From JAQTNP01 sp964616145 (GTDB lineage: Bacteria > Patescibacteriota > Minisyncoccia > Minisyncoccales > PEYH01), in assembly GCA_964616145.1 (NCBI GenBank), contig CAZTRD010000018.1:1-19154 (forward strand): a stretch of 19,154 bases of DNA, given 5' to 3'. The notes below the pieces were generated by a model. It did no database searches and was not told the DNA's origin. It worked only from the letters and a program-made list of their open reading frames with translations. The first letter of the stretch is position 1. Every line of letters starts with the position of its first letter. Positions 1 through 7,114 of this stretch are shown piece after piece. A program made the position numbers and the translations under genes.

Positions 1-1
1 G

Positions 2-1195
2 CTGATAAAAGAGATGACGGTTATCGACCAAAAAGAGAACCTGAGTATAGTAGATATCAAACGTGAATCTCATTCTTCTAAAGCAGTTGGCCAAAGACCT
101 GTCTTCAATCAGATGATCAAAGAAGTAAAAGAAGGTAAATTTAATGCCTTACTTACTTGGGCTCCTGACCGCTTAAGTAGAAATGCCGGAGATCTTGGAA
201 CTATTGTAGATCTAATGGATCAAAAGACTCTTATAGAAATTAGAACTTTTAGCCAGAATTTTACCAATGATCCAAATCAGAAGTTTCTGCTAATGATTTT
301 AGGCAGCCAAGCAAAGCTAGAGAACGACAATAAGTCGGTTAATGTTAAACGAGGCATGAAAACGAAATGTGAATTGGGTTGGAGACCGAGCGTTGCACCT
401 ACTGGCTATCTTCCAGAAACACATATTGAAAAGCGAGGACAAGTTAGGTTAGATCCGATAAGATCTGTAGTTATTAAGCAGACATTTGAGAGGGTGGCAT
501 ATGAGCAATGGAGCGGAAGAAAGCTTTATCGTTGGCTAAACGAGATCGAGTTCAAAACAAGATATGGTAAGCCCTTAACTATAGGTAATATATTTATGAT
601 TCTCCGCAACAGTTTTTACTACGGAGAATTTGAATATCCTAAAAACAGTGGTAATTGGTACGCCGGCAAGCATACGCCCATTATCAATAAAGAGCTGTTT
701 GATAAAGTACAGGAAACTTTGAATGATAAATACGTACCAAAAACAGAAAGCAAAGAATTCGCCTTTACTAAAATGATAAAATGCGGCCATTGCGGATCTG
801 GTATAACTGCTGATGAAAAATTCAGGAAACTGGAAAACGGCGGAACAAATCGTCATGTCTATTATTTCTGTACTAAATCTCAAGATCTTAATTGCACAAA
901 TCGTTATATCAAAGAAGAAAATCTCATTAAAGAACTTGTAAATTTAATGGATAGAATAGACTTAGATGAATTAGGTATAAAAGCAAAAATAGATAATGAG
1001 ATAGAAAGATATAACAGATTTAGAAAAGGTGTGCTGGGAATAGATAATAAACAGAAACTGAATACTGAGCTTAATGCTAGAAATTATGCTAAATATATTC
1101 TAAGAGAGGGATCACTGATGGAAAAACGAGAATTGTTGTCTTGTCTGCAGAGCAGACTGACTCTTAAGGATGGCCATATAGAGCTGGAAAAATAG
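2..1195 (+). CDS. Large serine recombinase (site-specific integrase), 5'-truncated by the window edge
   Basis: The reading frame is open from base 2, before the first ATG at 14, so the true start lies outside the window. The visible part begins in the middle of the resolvase catalytic domain, and the N-terminal segment with the nucleophilic serine is missing. Counting from the ATG at 14, the resolvase signature DRLSRN is at residues 52-57, followed by the long helix, a PF07508-like recombinase domain (about 115-230), and a zinc ribbon with Cys257, Cys260, Cys286 and Cys294. The C-terminus is short and lacks a long coiled coil. Proteins of this family cut and rejoin DNA at att sites through a 5'-phosphoserine linkage, as in phage integrases and conjugative-element recombinases. 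The cargo-like genes that follow fit a mobile element. Family assignment is firm; whether the gene is intact upstream cannot be seen. Confidence 0.9.
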   Translation: MIKEMTVIDQKENLSIVDIKRESHSSKAVGQRPVFNQMIKEVKEGKFNALLTWAPDRLSRNAGDLGTIVDLMDQKTLIEIRTFSQNFTNDPNQKFLLMILGSQAKLENDNKSVNVKRGMKTKCELGWRPSVAPTGYLPETHIEKRGQVRLDPIRSVVIKQTFERVAYEQWSGRKLYRWLNEIEFKTRYGKPLTIGNIFMILRNSFYYGEFEYPKNSGNWYAGKHTPIINKELFDKVQETLNDKYVPKTESKEFAFTKMIKCGHCGSGITADEKFRKLENGGTNRHVYYFCTKSQDLNCTNRYIKEENLIKELVNLMDRIDLDELGIKAKIDNEIERYNRFRKGVLGIDNKQKLNTELNARNYAKYILREGSLMEKRELLSCLQSRLTLKDGHIELEK

Positions 1196-1213
1196 GTAGA
1201 AATCCGATATAAT
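1185..1213 (+). promoter_or_regulatory. Sigma70-type promoter for the structured RNA and nuclease transcript
   Basis: A perfect -10 TATAAT (1208-1213) lies 17 nt downstream of TGGAAA (1185-1190, 4/6 match to TTGACA). The -35 overlaps the last codons of the recombinase gene. Transcription would start near 1220, just before the first hairpin of the structured RNA. Confidence 0.6.
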
Positions 1214-1219
1214 AGCAGT

Positions 1220-1395
1220 ATTAACAATTTATGTTGCCTAAACCTCGAAAGAGGCATGGCATAAAAACCTATCCCTGATATTAAGCTCGTCGTCAGAGCA
1301 CTCAGGGATGGGTCATATCTCGAAAGGGGTATGGGTGGTCGAAAGATCACCGCTGGCGGCGAGCTTTGTGTTTACCGCCAAATGAATATTAAAAC
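1220..1395 (+). ncRNA. Unidentified structured RNA / leader with three GAAA-capped hairpins and a probable pseudoknot
   Basis: Between the recombinase stop and the nuclease start the sequence folds almost completely. Stem 1: CCTC/GAGG (1243-1246/1251-1254) capped by GAAA, extended below by TGCC/GGCA (1235-1238/1258-1261). Stem 2: 1268-1278 with 1302-1312, 11 bp with one G-U. Stem 3: CATATCTC/GGGGTATG (1314-1321/1326-1333) around GAAA. Stem 4: GGTGGTC/GATCACC (1334-1340/1345-1351) around GAAA. Stem 5: TGGCGG/CCGCCA (1354-1359/1375-1380). The loop of stem 2, AAGCTCG (1283-1289), is complementary to CGAGCTT (1360-1366) in the loop of stem 5, giving a 7-bp loop-loop pseudoknot. Several G-U pairs would be A-C mismatches on the other strand, so the RNA is read on +. 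No terminator T-run follows, so it is probably the 5' leader of the nuclease mRNA or is processed from it. It matches no RNA class I recognise (not tRNA, tmRNA, RNase P, SRP or a familiar riboswitch). Confidence 0.7.
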
Positions 1396-1404
1396 ATCAA
1401 AGAC

Positions 1405-2331
1405 ATGGATAAAAACTATTGGGGAATCCACATTGGCGAAGCAAACAAATATGCTGATTTTGCATATGAGAATAACCTGATTGCAATTGGGTGGAATGAA
1501 ATTGGCAAAGACTTAGATAGATCTAAAAAACTGAGTAGGAAAGATTTTCTTGTTAAGTTAGAACCAGATATGGCCGAAAGGTATAAGGATAAACCGAAAA
1601 ATACCCGTTCAGCGATAATCGGACAATTATTCCGTTTTCATAGTTTAATGGAAATTGGCGACGTGGTTTTAGTACCAAAAACTCAGGAGGGTAAAATTTA
1701 TGCAGGAATTATTGATGGTGATTACTTCTATCAACAAGAAACTAATGGCGAATGTAATTATTGCCATAGAAGAAAAGTAAAGTGGTCTAGGATTATAAAT
1801 ATGGAAGATATATCTCAAGAACTGCGTAAATCAATGGGAACAATGATGACTATTTTTAGCCTTGGCAATCACGCCCAAGAGATTGAATTACTATTAAACG
1901 AAGACATAGCAAGAAATGATATTGAAGATTTGGAAAATTTTGGATTAGAATCTCATCTTGAAGATTTCATAGTAGAAAACTGGGATAAGTTAGATCTGCA
2001 TAAAAAGTATTCAATATTAAAAGAGAATGGAGAGATAATCGGCCAACAATATATTACTCCTGTTGGCAGAATAGATATTTTAGCCAAAAGCCATGATAAC
2101 AAAGAATGGCTTATTATTGAGTTAAAGAAAGGCAAAAGTAGCGACCAGGTAGTGGGTCAGATCTTAAGATATATTGCCTGGGTCAAAGAAAATGAGGCGG
2201 AATCAGAAGACAAGGTTAAGGGATTAATAATAACTCAGGGGCTGGATGATAAATTAAAATATTCCCTGAAAGCAACAGAGAATATAGGACTTATGACTTA
2301 TTCAGTTAATTTTAAATTAAAAGAAAATTAA
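1405..2331 (+). CDS. Probable modification-dependent restriction endonuclease: PUA/EVE-like N-domain plus NucS/DUF91-like nuclease
   Basis: 308 aa, cytoplasmic. Residues 1-165 resemble the N-terminal reader found in Mrr/McrA-type restriction proteins: the WGIHIGEANKYADFAYENN start, the GDVVLVP strand (85-91), the Y-x-G-x-I-D-G-D-Y segment (about 99-107), the HRRKVKW motif (121-127), and the LRKSMGTMMTIF segment (140-151). Residues 180-270 form a PD-(D/E)XK nuclease of NucS/DUF91 type: Glu186 in LEDFI, Asp224 in GRIDIL, the E239-x-K241 pair in IIELKKG, and the helix QVVGQILRY (248-256). The likely role is cutting DNA that carries modified bases, or another defence or repair cleavage; the substrate is inferred. 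The ATG follows the structured leader, and no SD sequence is visible. It overlaps nothing, and the next gene starts 4 nt after its stop, so the two are probably co-transcribed. Confidence 0.72.
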   Translation: MDKNYWGIHIGEANKYADFAYENNLIAIGWNEIGKDLDRSKKLSRKDFLVKLEPDMAERYKDKPKNTRSAIIGQLFRFHSLMEIGDVVLVPKTQEGKIYAGIIDGDYFYQQETNGECNYCHRRKVKWSRIINMEDISQELRKSMGTMMTIFSLGNHAQEIELLLNEDIARNDIEDLENFGLESHLEDFIVENWDKLDLHKKYSILKENGEIIGQQYITPVGRIDILAKSHDNKEWLIIELKKGKSSDQVVGQILRYIAWVKENEAESEDKVKGLIITQGLDDKLKYSLKATENIGLMTYSVNFKLKEN

Positions 2332-2335
2332 AAAC

Positions 2336-2668
2336 ATGACAATATTAGGAATTATATTACTTGTAGCAATTATTATAGCTGGATATAGATATTATCAAAA
2401 CAAGAAAGATATGAATATAGAGCGTATATGTACTCAGTGCGGTTCAATTGGAAAGCATATTAAAAAAACAAAGGGTAGCTTTTGGATCGAACTAGTTCTT
2501 TGGATAGCATTCATAATTCCAGGACTAATTTATTCCATATGGAGAACAACTTCTAAACAATCTGTTTGCCCGAAGTGCGGACATTCAACAATGATACCAA
2601 TAGATAGTCCTATGGGGCAGAAATTAGCAAAAGAGCAAAACTATAAAAAAGCCAAAAGTTCAAAATAA
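2336..2668 (+). CDS. Small membrane protein with a split zinc ribbon (LITAF-like layout)
   Basis: 110 aa. An N-terminal transmembrane helix (about 2-19) is followed by a CxxC knuckle (Cys32, Cys35), a second hydrophobic stretch (about 49-68, containing PGLIYSIWR) and a second knuckle CPKCG (Cys78, Cys81). The protein then has a short MIPIDSPMG segment and a basic tail. The hydrophobic segment lies between the two halves of the zinc site, an arrangement known from LITAF-domain proteins that dip into a membrane surface. It starts 4 nt after the nuclease stop and so is likely co-transcribed with it. Function unknown; it could be a membrane partner of the nuclease or an unrelated passenger. Confidence 0.65.
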   Translation: MTILGIILLVAIIIAGYRYYQNKKDMNIERICTQCGSIGKHIKKTKGSFWIELVLWIAFIIPGLIYSIWRTTSKQSVCPKCGHSTMIPIDSPMGQKLAKEQNYKKAKSSK

Positions 2669-2681
2669 ATCAATATAATAA

Positions 2682-2707
2682 AAAAATACTCGGCAATGGG
2701 TATTTTT
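2682..2707 (+). terminator. Rho-independent terminator between convergent genes
   Basis: The inverted repeat AAAAATAC/GTATTTTT (2682-2689/2700-2707) has a 10-nt loop and ends in a T-run on the + strand. It lies between the + strand nuclease unit and the - strand thermonuclease stop at 2734. The A-run on the other side means it could act in both directions. Confidence 0.7.
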
Positions 2708-2733
2708 CGTTTCTAGGTTTTCTAAAGTTAATA

Positions 2734-3630
2734 TTACGGACAATTTTTAGCCTTTCTCCAGCCTGCCGTTATCGCCTCTTCTTCGGTGCAAAACCAGCGT
2801 TCACCTCTTACTTCATCAATTTTGGTTTGATTATAAGACCCACAACCAATTAAATGATAGATTTTTTCTTTCGTAGAGTTAATATTCCCCTTAATATTAC
2901 AAGTACCTTGCAACTGTGTTGTAGTTGTAGATGTTTTAGGCGTTATTAAGGTTATCGATGATTGAGTTGATGTTGAACACGACCCCCAAAGGCCTTTCTT
3001 TTGCTCTCGTGCTAATTTTTCTGCTTCCACAAATTTGCTTTGGTATTTTACATCAGGCGGATAGGTGTAAGAATAAGCAAATCCCTCTTGGACTATAACT
3101 AAATTAACAAAAACTCCGTTCACATACACATAGCGCAAAAGACGACCATACTTATCGATATCGCTCACATCCTTTTCTAAACGTACTTCTTTGCCTTCAA
3201 CTAATTGCTTATTACGATTATTAGCTTCTACGCCAAAACATTGAACTGTCTTCCTGGGATCTACAGTCTCTGGAGTATCTATACCAATATAACGAACTTT
3301 TGTACCATTCGAAAGTTCGATAGTATCCCCATCTATAACTCGACTCACTAGATATTTCTCTTCAACAGCAACCTGTTGAATTGTTTCTGTTAAAATAGTT
3401 CCGGAAATAGAATTTTCATTTCTTGCTTGTACATTTGCCGATTGTCTAGCCTCTGTACGAGCATCTTTATTCTCAATCGTCGTTGGCGTGTTATGACAAT
3501 GGTATGCTCCTGTTTTCTTATCAGTATGACAACCATTTGCATCAGTTCTCCCTGGATGAGCAAAAACACTCAATGGTAAAACTAGGAATAAAGCAAATAT
3601 TAAAATTGTTACTTTAAAATTTTTGTGCAT
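2734..3630 (-). CDS. Secreted thermonuclease (SNase family) with YHYH motif and C-terminal sunset-like domain
   Basis: 298 aa. A cleavable signal peptide covers residues 1-24. A YHYH-type metal-site segment follows (HPGRTDANGCHTDKKTG at 25-41, then AYHCH at 42-46), and then a low-complexity linker. The staphylococcal nuclease fold spans about 93-217 with the catalytic set intact: Asp100/Asp102 in DGDT, Arg113, Asp118 and Glu121 in RYIGIDTPE, and Arg163 in DKYGR. A Thr/Ser-rich linker (218-240) leads to a C-terminal domain (about 243-292) with KGNI, YH, IGC, Y, RGERWFC, EEA and AGWR landmarks. This domain is often found on secreted nucleases of this type and is called the sunset domain in some annotations. 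The predicted role is extracellular or surface Ca2+-dependent degradation of DNA and RNA, useful for nucleotide scavenging in an organism with limited biosynthesis. It lies 8 nt downstream of the DUF350 gene. Confidence 0.88.
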   Translation of the reverse strand: MHKNFKVTILIFALFLVLPLSVFAHPGRTDANGCHTDKKTGAYHCHNTPTTIENKDARTEARQSANVQARNENSISGTILTETIQQVAVEEKYLVSRVIDGDTIELSNGTKVRYIGIDTPETVDPRKTVQCFGVEANNRNKQLVEGKEVRLEKDVSDIDKYGRLLRYVYVNGVFVNLVIVQEGFAYSYTYPPDVKYQSKFVEAEKLAREQKKGLWGSCSTSTQSSITLITPKTSTTTTQLQGTCNIKGNINSTKEKIYHLIGCGSYNQTKIDEVRGERWFCTEEEAITAGWRKAKNCP

Positions 3631-3638
3631 TATTATCT

Positions 3639-3860
3639 TTATGGCATTATGGTAAGCCCTATAACCAATGCTGTGCCAATAATTATACTTGCCATTATAA
3701 TCGCTACTCCTATATTACCCTTTTTGATTTCTTCCCACTCATCAATCGGTGTAATCCGAGAGAATATCTTAATCAAAACACTCAAAGCAATCGCCATTGA
3801 AATTGCCCCCGTTAATGCCCAACCGAAAGTAATAAGATATTGTTCAAGAATGTATAACAT
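3639..3860 (-). CDS. DUF350 family small membrane protein
   Basis: 73 aa with two predicted transmembrane helices (about 9-32 and 49-70). The loop carries the DUF350 signature TPIDEWEEIKKGN (37-49), followed by a glycine- and alanine-rich helix. The family is integral to the inner membrane and of unknown biochemical function. It is the first gene of a two-gene - strand unit with the secreted thermonuclease. An ORF on the opposite strand covering the same bases has no family features and is a shadow. No SD sequence is visible before the start. Confidence 0.75.
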   Translation of the reverse strand: MLYILEQYLITFGWALTGAISMAIALSVLIKIFSRITPIDEWEEIKKGNIGVAIIMASIIIGTALVIGLTIMP

Positions 3861-3982
3861 AATTTTTTAATTTTAAATTTAATGCCGATATTTGTTTTCT
3901 TCCTATAAATCTATTTTATCACAATATCGCCCATGAAATAATATCATGTTTCAAACTGTGACATACCTAACCCCATTCAGTC

Positions 3983-4050
3983 GCCCTAATGGGGTACCCC
4001 TCTCGGTCACTCGAACATGCCCTAATGGGTGCCCCCACTGCGACTCGAAC
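3983..4050 (-). repeat. Imperfect tandem duplication of the tRNA-Lys 3' end and flank
   Basis: Two copies, written on the + strand: 3983-4016 and 4019-4050. Both begin with GCCCTAATGGG and end with ACTCGAAC, with a partly similar CCCC-rich core of 15 and 13 nt. The second copy is the T-loop to 3' end of tRNA-Lys plus 11 nt of flank. The first copy is degenerate and cannot form a tRNA arm. Such a partial copy of a tRNA 3' end is the usual trace of integration at a tRNA gene, though a simple local duplication is equally possible. Confidence 0.55.
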
Positions 4051-4102
4051 GCAGAACCTCTTCCTTAAAAGGGAATTGCTCTACCAATTGAGCTATGGGG
4101 GC
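4030..4102 (-). tRNA. tRNA-Lys (anticodon UUU)
   Basis: A complete 73-nt cloverleaf: acceptor stem GCCCCCA/TGGGGGC, D-arm GCTC/GAGC, anticodon loop CTTTTAA with anticodon TTT, a 5-nt variable loop, T-arm CTGCG-TTCGAGT-CGCAG, and discriminator A. The first anticodon-stem pair is A-G, so that stem has four good pairs. CCA is not encoded (the next bases are CCC). It begins 21 nt after the dnaJ stop, with only a T-rich spacer between, so it may be processed from dnaJ read-through. Confidence 0.96.
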
Positions 4103-4123
4103 AGAAAAGAAAAGAGGAAAAAA

Positions 4124-5203
4124 CTATATCCCCTCCTTCTTCAATTCATTTAATAACTCTTTTTGCTTTCTTGTCAAATTCCTAGGTATCCTTACTTGTA
4201 TTCTAACATAAAAATCACCCTTGCCAAGACCTCCAAACCTGGGAATACCATGCTTGACAAGTCTGAATGTTTTTCCAGAATCTGTTCCTGCTGGAACTTT
4301 CAATACAATATCTTTTTCTAATGTTTTGATGTTTATCTCATCTCCAAGCGCTGCTTGGGAGATAGAAATATCAGCAGAAGTGAATATATCGTCTCCCCTC
4401 CTCACAAATTCAGCATTTGGTTTTACTGCAATGTGAATGTATAAATCCCCTGCTTTCCCATTCTTCCTTCCTGCATCTCCCATGCCTTTATATTTAAGAG
4501 TTTGATCAGTATCAACTCCTGCAGGAATTTTAATCTCAATATCTTCACTCTTTCTAATCCTTCCTTCTCCCTTGCAGACATTGCAAGGCTTTTCTGGAAT
4601 ATATCCTTCTCCTTTACAATTAGGGCAAACTGTATAGTGGCTTATTGATCCTAAAATTGTTCTTTTTACTTCCTGCAATCTTCCAGATCCCCTACATGTA
4701 GTACATTCATTAATTTTACTTCCGGCCTCAGCTCCGCTCCCTTTGCATCTCTGACATTCTACATATTTATCAATATTAATCTTTCTAGTTTGTTCTTTTA
4801 AAATATCCTTTAATTCTAATTTAATCTCAATTTCCAGATCACTTCCTCTCTTTAAGTCTTGGGTTTTCCCTTGTCCCCCTCCAAACCCAAACATGCTGGA
4901 GAATAAGTCGCTGATATCTCCATCAAAATTAACTCCTCCCTGGCTGAATTTATCATTCCAGAATCCAAAATCAAAACCTTCAAAACCATTCTGCTGATTT
5001 CCATCAAATACTCTTCCATATTGATCGTATTGAGCCCTCTTATTCTTATCAGACAAGATCTGATAGGCTTCATTTATCTCTCTGAATTTCTTTTCATCCC
5101 CTCCTTTGTCAGGATGATACTTGTGAGCTAATTTACGATATGCTTTTTTAATTTCTTCTTCTGTTGCAGAAGAAGAAACTTCTAGAACTTTATAGTAATC
5201 CAT
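4124..5203 (-). CDS. dnaJ: Chaperone protein DnaJ (type I Hsp40)
   Basis: 359 aa, full length. The J-domain (1-64) contains the HPD triad (30-32) that triggers DnaK ATP hydrolysis. A Gly/Phe-rich linker follows (about 73-112). Four CxxCxGxG zinc modules lie at 150-157, 167-174, 193-200 and 207-214, and then the two C-terminal substrate-binding beta domains. It delivers unfolded clients to DnaK in the cytoplasm. It is the last gene of hrcA-grpE-dnaK-dnaJ, 19 nt after the dnaK stop, and so under the CIRCE operator upstream of hrcA. No SD sequence is visible. Confidence 0.97.
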   Translation of the reverse strand: MDYYKVLEVSSSATEEEIKKAYRKLAHKYHPDKGGDEKKFREINEAYQILSDKNKRAQYDQYGRVFDGNQQNGFEGFDFGFWNDKFSQGGVNFDGDISDLFSSMFGFGGGQGKTQDLKRGSDLEIEIKLELKDILKEQTRKINIDKYVECQRCKGSGAEAGSKINECTTCRGSGRLQEVKRTILGSISHYTVCPNCKGEGYIPEKPCNVCKGEGRIRKSEDIEIKIPAGVDTDQTLKYKGMGDAGRKNGKAGDLYIHIAVKPNAEFVRRGDDIFTSADISISQAALGDEINIKTLEKDIVLKVPAGTDSGKTFRLVKHGIPRFGGLGKGDFYVRIQVRIPRNLTRKQKELLNELKKEGI

Positions 5204-5222
5204 GAAATTTTACTCAAACAAT

Positions 5223-7100
5223 CTATTTTTCTTTAAATTCCCCATCTGATACATTGCCAGAATCATTTCCTTCTTCTTTTTTGGGCTCATTAGGATTCTG
5301 ATTAGAATAGAATTGAGATCCGATTCTTTGAAGAACCGTCGTTAATGAATTTAAAGATTGTTTAATAGCATCTATATTATCACCATCTTTGGCCTTCTTC
5401 AATTCATCTATCTTTGTTTCCACCTCTTTTTTATCATTCTCCCCTACTTTATCCTTAAAATCAGTTAAGGTTTTTTGAGCGCTATATATTAATGCGTCAG
5501 CATTATTCTTTGCCTCAATCAAATCCTTTTTCTTCTGATCTTCTTGGGCATACATTTGGGCCGCTTGTTTCATTTTCTCTACCTCTTCCCTAGAAACTCC
5601 GCAGGATCCTTCAATTCTGATTGATTGAGTCTTTGAAGTTCCTTTATCCTTGGCAGTAACATCCATAATCCCATTGGCATCAATACTGAAAGACACTTCT
5701 ACTTGAGGGATGCCTCTCGGAGCTGGGGGAATTCCATCAAGAATGAATCTTCCAAGAGACTTGTTATCTACTGCCATTGGTCTTTCTCCTTGCAATACAT
5801 GTATCTCCACTGATGTCTGGCTATCAGCAGCAGTAGAGAATATCTGGTTTTTAGAAGTAGGAACCGTGGTATTTTTAGTAATTAATATCGTATTTACTCC
5901 TCCAAGAGTCTCAATCCCTAAAGACAATGGAGTAACATCAAGCAATAATACGTCTCTTACTTCCCCTTGCAATATTCCTCCTTGTACTGCAGCCCCAATT
6001 GCTACCACTTCATCAGGATTTACATCTTTTCTTGGCTCTTTATTAAATATCTTTCTGACCTCTTCTTGCATTCTTGGCATTCTGGTCTGTCCTCCAACTA
6101 AAATTATCTCATCAATATCAGAAGCTTGCAATTTTGCATCCTGTAGCGTTTGTTTTACCAATTCAATTGACTTATCAATGTAATCCTTTACCATATCTTC
6201 CAATTGAGATCTATTCATCTTGTAGAACAAATGTTTTGGTCCGGATGCATCAGAAGTAATGAACGGCAGATTGATTTCTGTTTCAAGAGTCGTAGAAAGC
6301 TCAATTTTAGCTTTTTCTCCGGCTTCTTTTAACCTCTGCAAGGCTAACGGATCTTTAGTTAAGTCTATTCCATCGTCTTTTTTAAACTGACCTACTAGCC
6401 AATCAATTATTCTTTGGTCAAAATCATCTCCCCCTAAATGCGTGTCTCCATTGGTTGCTTTTACTTCTACCGTATCATCCCCTATCTCAAGGATAGAGAT
6501 GTCAAATGTTCCACCTCCAAAGTCATATACAACAATTGTTTGATTGTCTCTTTTAGTCAGACCATAGGCCAAAGCAGCAGCTGTTGGTTCATTGATAACT
6601 CTTTTTACTTCAAAACCAGCTATTTCTCCCGCAAGTTTTGTTGCTTTTCTTTGATCGTCATCAAAATATGCAGGACAAGTGATAATAGCTTCTTTGATTT
6701 CAAAGCCAAGCTTAGCTTCTGCATCATGTTTTAATTTCTGTAGAATCATTGCCTGAATCTCAAACGGTTTGTACCATTTTTCTCCCATTTTAACATCAAC
6801 GCTACCATCACTCGCTTCTTTAATCTCAAAAGGCATTAATTTAACATCTCTTTGAACTGTTGGATCAGTATATCTTCTTCCAACCAATCTTTTTGCAGAA
6901 AATATCGTATTATGGGGATTGGTAATCTGTTGTCTTTTGGCAGTAATTCCTACCAAGATCTCGTTATTCTTTGCCAAAGCAACAACAGATGGAGTTGTCC
7001 TTGCTCCTTCCCTATTCTCAATAATCTGGGCTTGGCCATCTATCACCATAGCCATGGCTGAATTTGTTGTTCCTAAATCAATTCCTAATATTTTTGCCAT
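5223..7100 (-). CDS. dnaK: Molecular chaperone DnaK (Hsp70)
   Basis: 625 aa, normal length. The nucleotide-binding domain starts with the phosphate-1 motif GIDLGTTNS. It continues with the NEPTAAALAYG and DFGGGTFD motifs and the adenosine motif ILVGGQTRMP. The hydrophobic linker DVLLLDVTPLSLG leads to the substrate-binding beta domain and the alpha-helical lid. The C-terminal tail is Asn/Glu/Lys-rich and ends in GEFKEK. DnaK binds and releases unfolded polypeptides in an ATP cycle with DnaJ and GrpE, encoded on either side. It starts 14 nt after the grpE stop with no SD-like sequence. Confidence 0.98.
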   Translation of the reverse strand: MAKILGIDLGTTNSAMAMVIDGQAQIIENREGARTTPSVVALAKNNEILVGITAKRQQITNPHNTIFSAKRLVGRRYTDPTVQRDVKLMPFEIKEASDGSVDVKMGEKWYKPFEIQAMILQKLKHDAEAKLGFEIKEAIITCPAYFDDDQRKATKLAGEIAGFEVKRVINEPTAAALAYGLTKRDNQTIVVYDFGGGTFDISILEIGDDTVEVKATNGDTHLGGDDFDQRIIDWLVGQFKKDDGIDLTKDPLALQRLKEAGEKAKIELSTTLETEINLPFITSDASGPKHLFYKMNRSQLEDMVKDYIDKSIELVKQTLQDAKLQASDIDEIILVGGQTRMPRMQEEVRKIFNKEPRKDVNPDEVVAIGAAVQGGILQGEVRDVLLLDVTPLSLGIETLGGVNTILITKNTTVPTSKNQIFSTAADSQTSVEIHVLQGERPMAVDNKSLGRFILDGIPPAPRGIPQVEVSFSIDANGIMDVTAKDKGTSKTQSIRIEGSCGVSREEVEKMKQAAQMYAQEDQKKKDLIEAKNNADALIYSAQKTLTDFKDKVGENDKKEVETKIDELKKAKDGDNIDAIKQSLNSLTTVLQRIGSQFYSNQNPNEPKKEEGNDSGNVSDGEFKEK

Positions 7101-7114
7101 ATATTTGTATAAAA

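Noticed and set aside
575..883. 102-codon - strand frame inside the recombinase gene
   Set aside because: Antisense shadow of a clearly recognised coding region, with no start signal or family features.
1326..1356. T-box-like string (GGGTGGT ... CACCGC) in the structured RNA
   Set aside because: The bases form a plain GAAA-capped hairpin; the T-box antiterminator bulge, specifier stem and downstream synthetase are absent.
3932..3948. Inverted repeat CATGA-N7-TCATG upstream of the DUF350 gene
   Set aside because: Only 5 bp per arm in AT-rich DNA, and no convincing promoter at a fixed distance; could be chance.
5710..6183. 157-codon + strand frame inside dnaK
   Set aside because: Antisense shadow of the conserved DnaK coding sequence.
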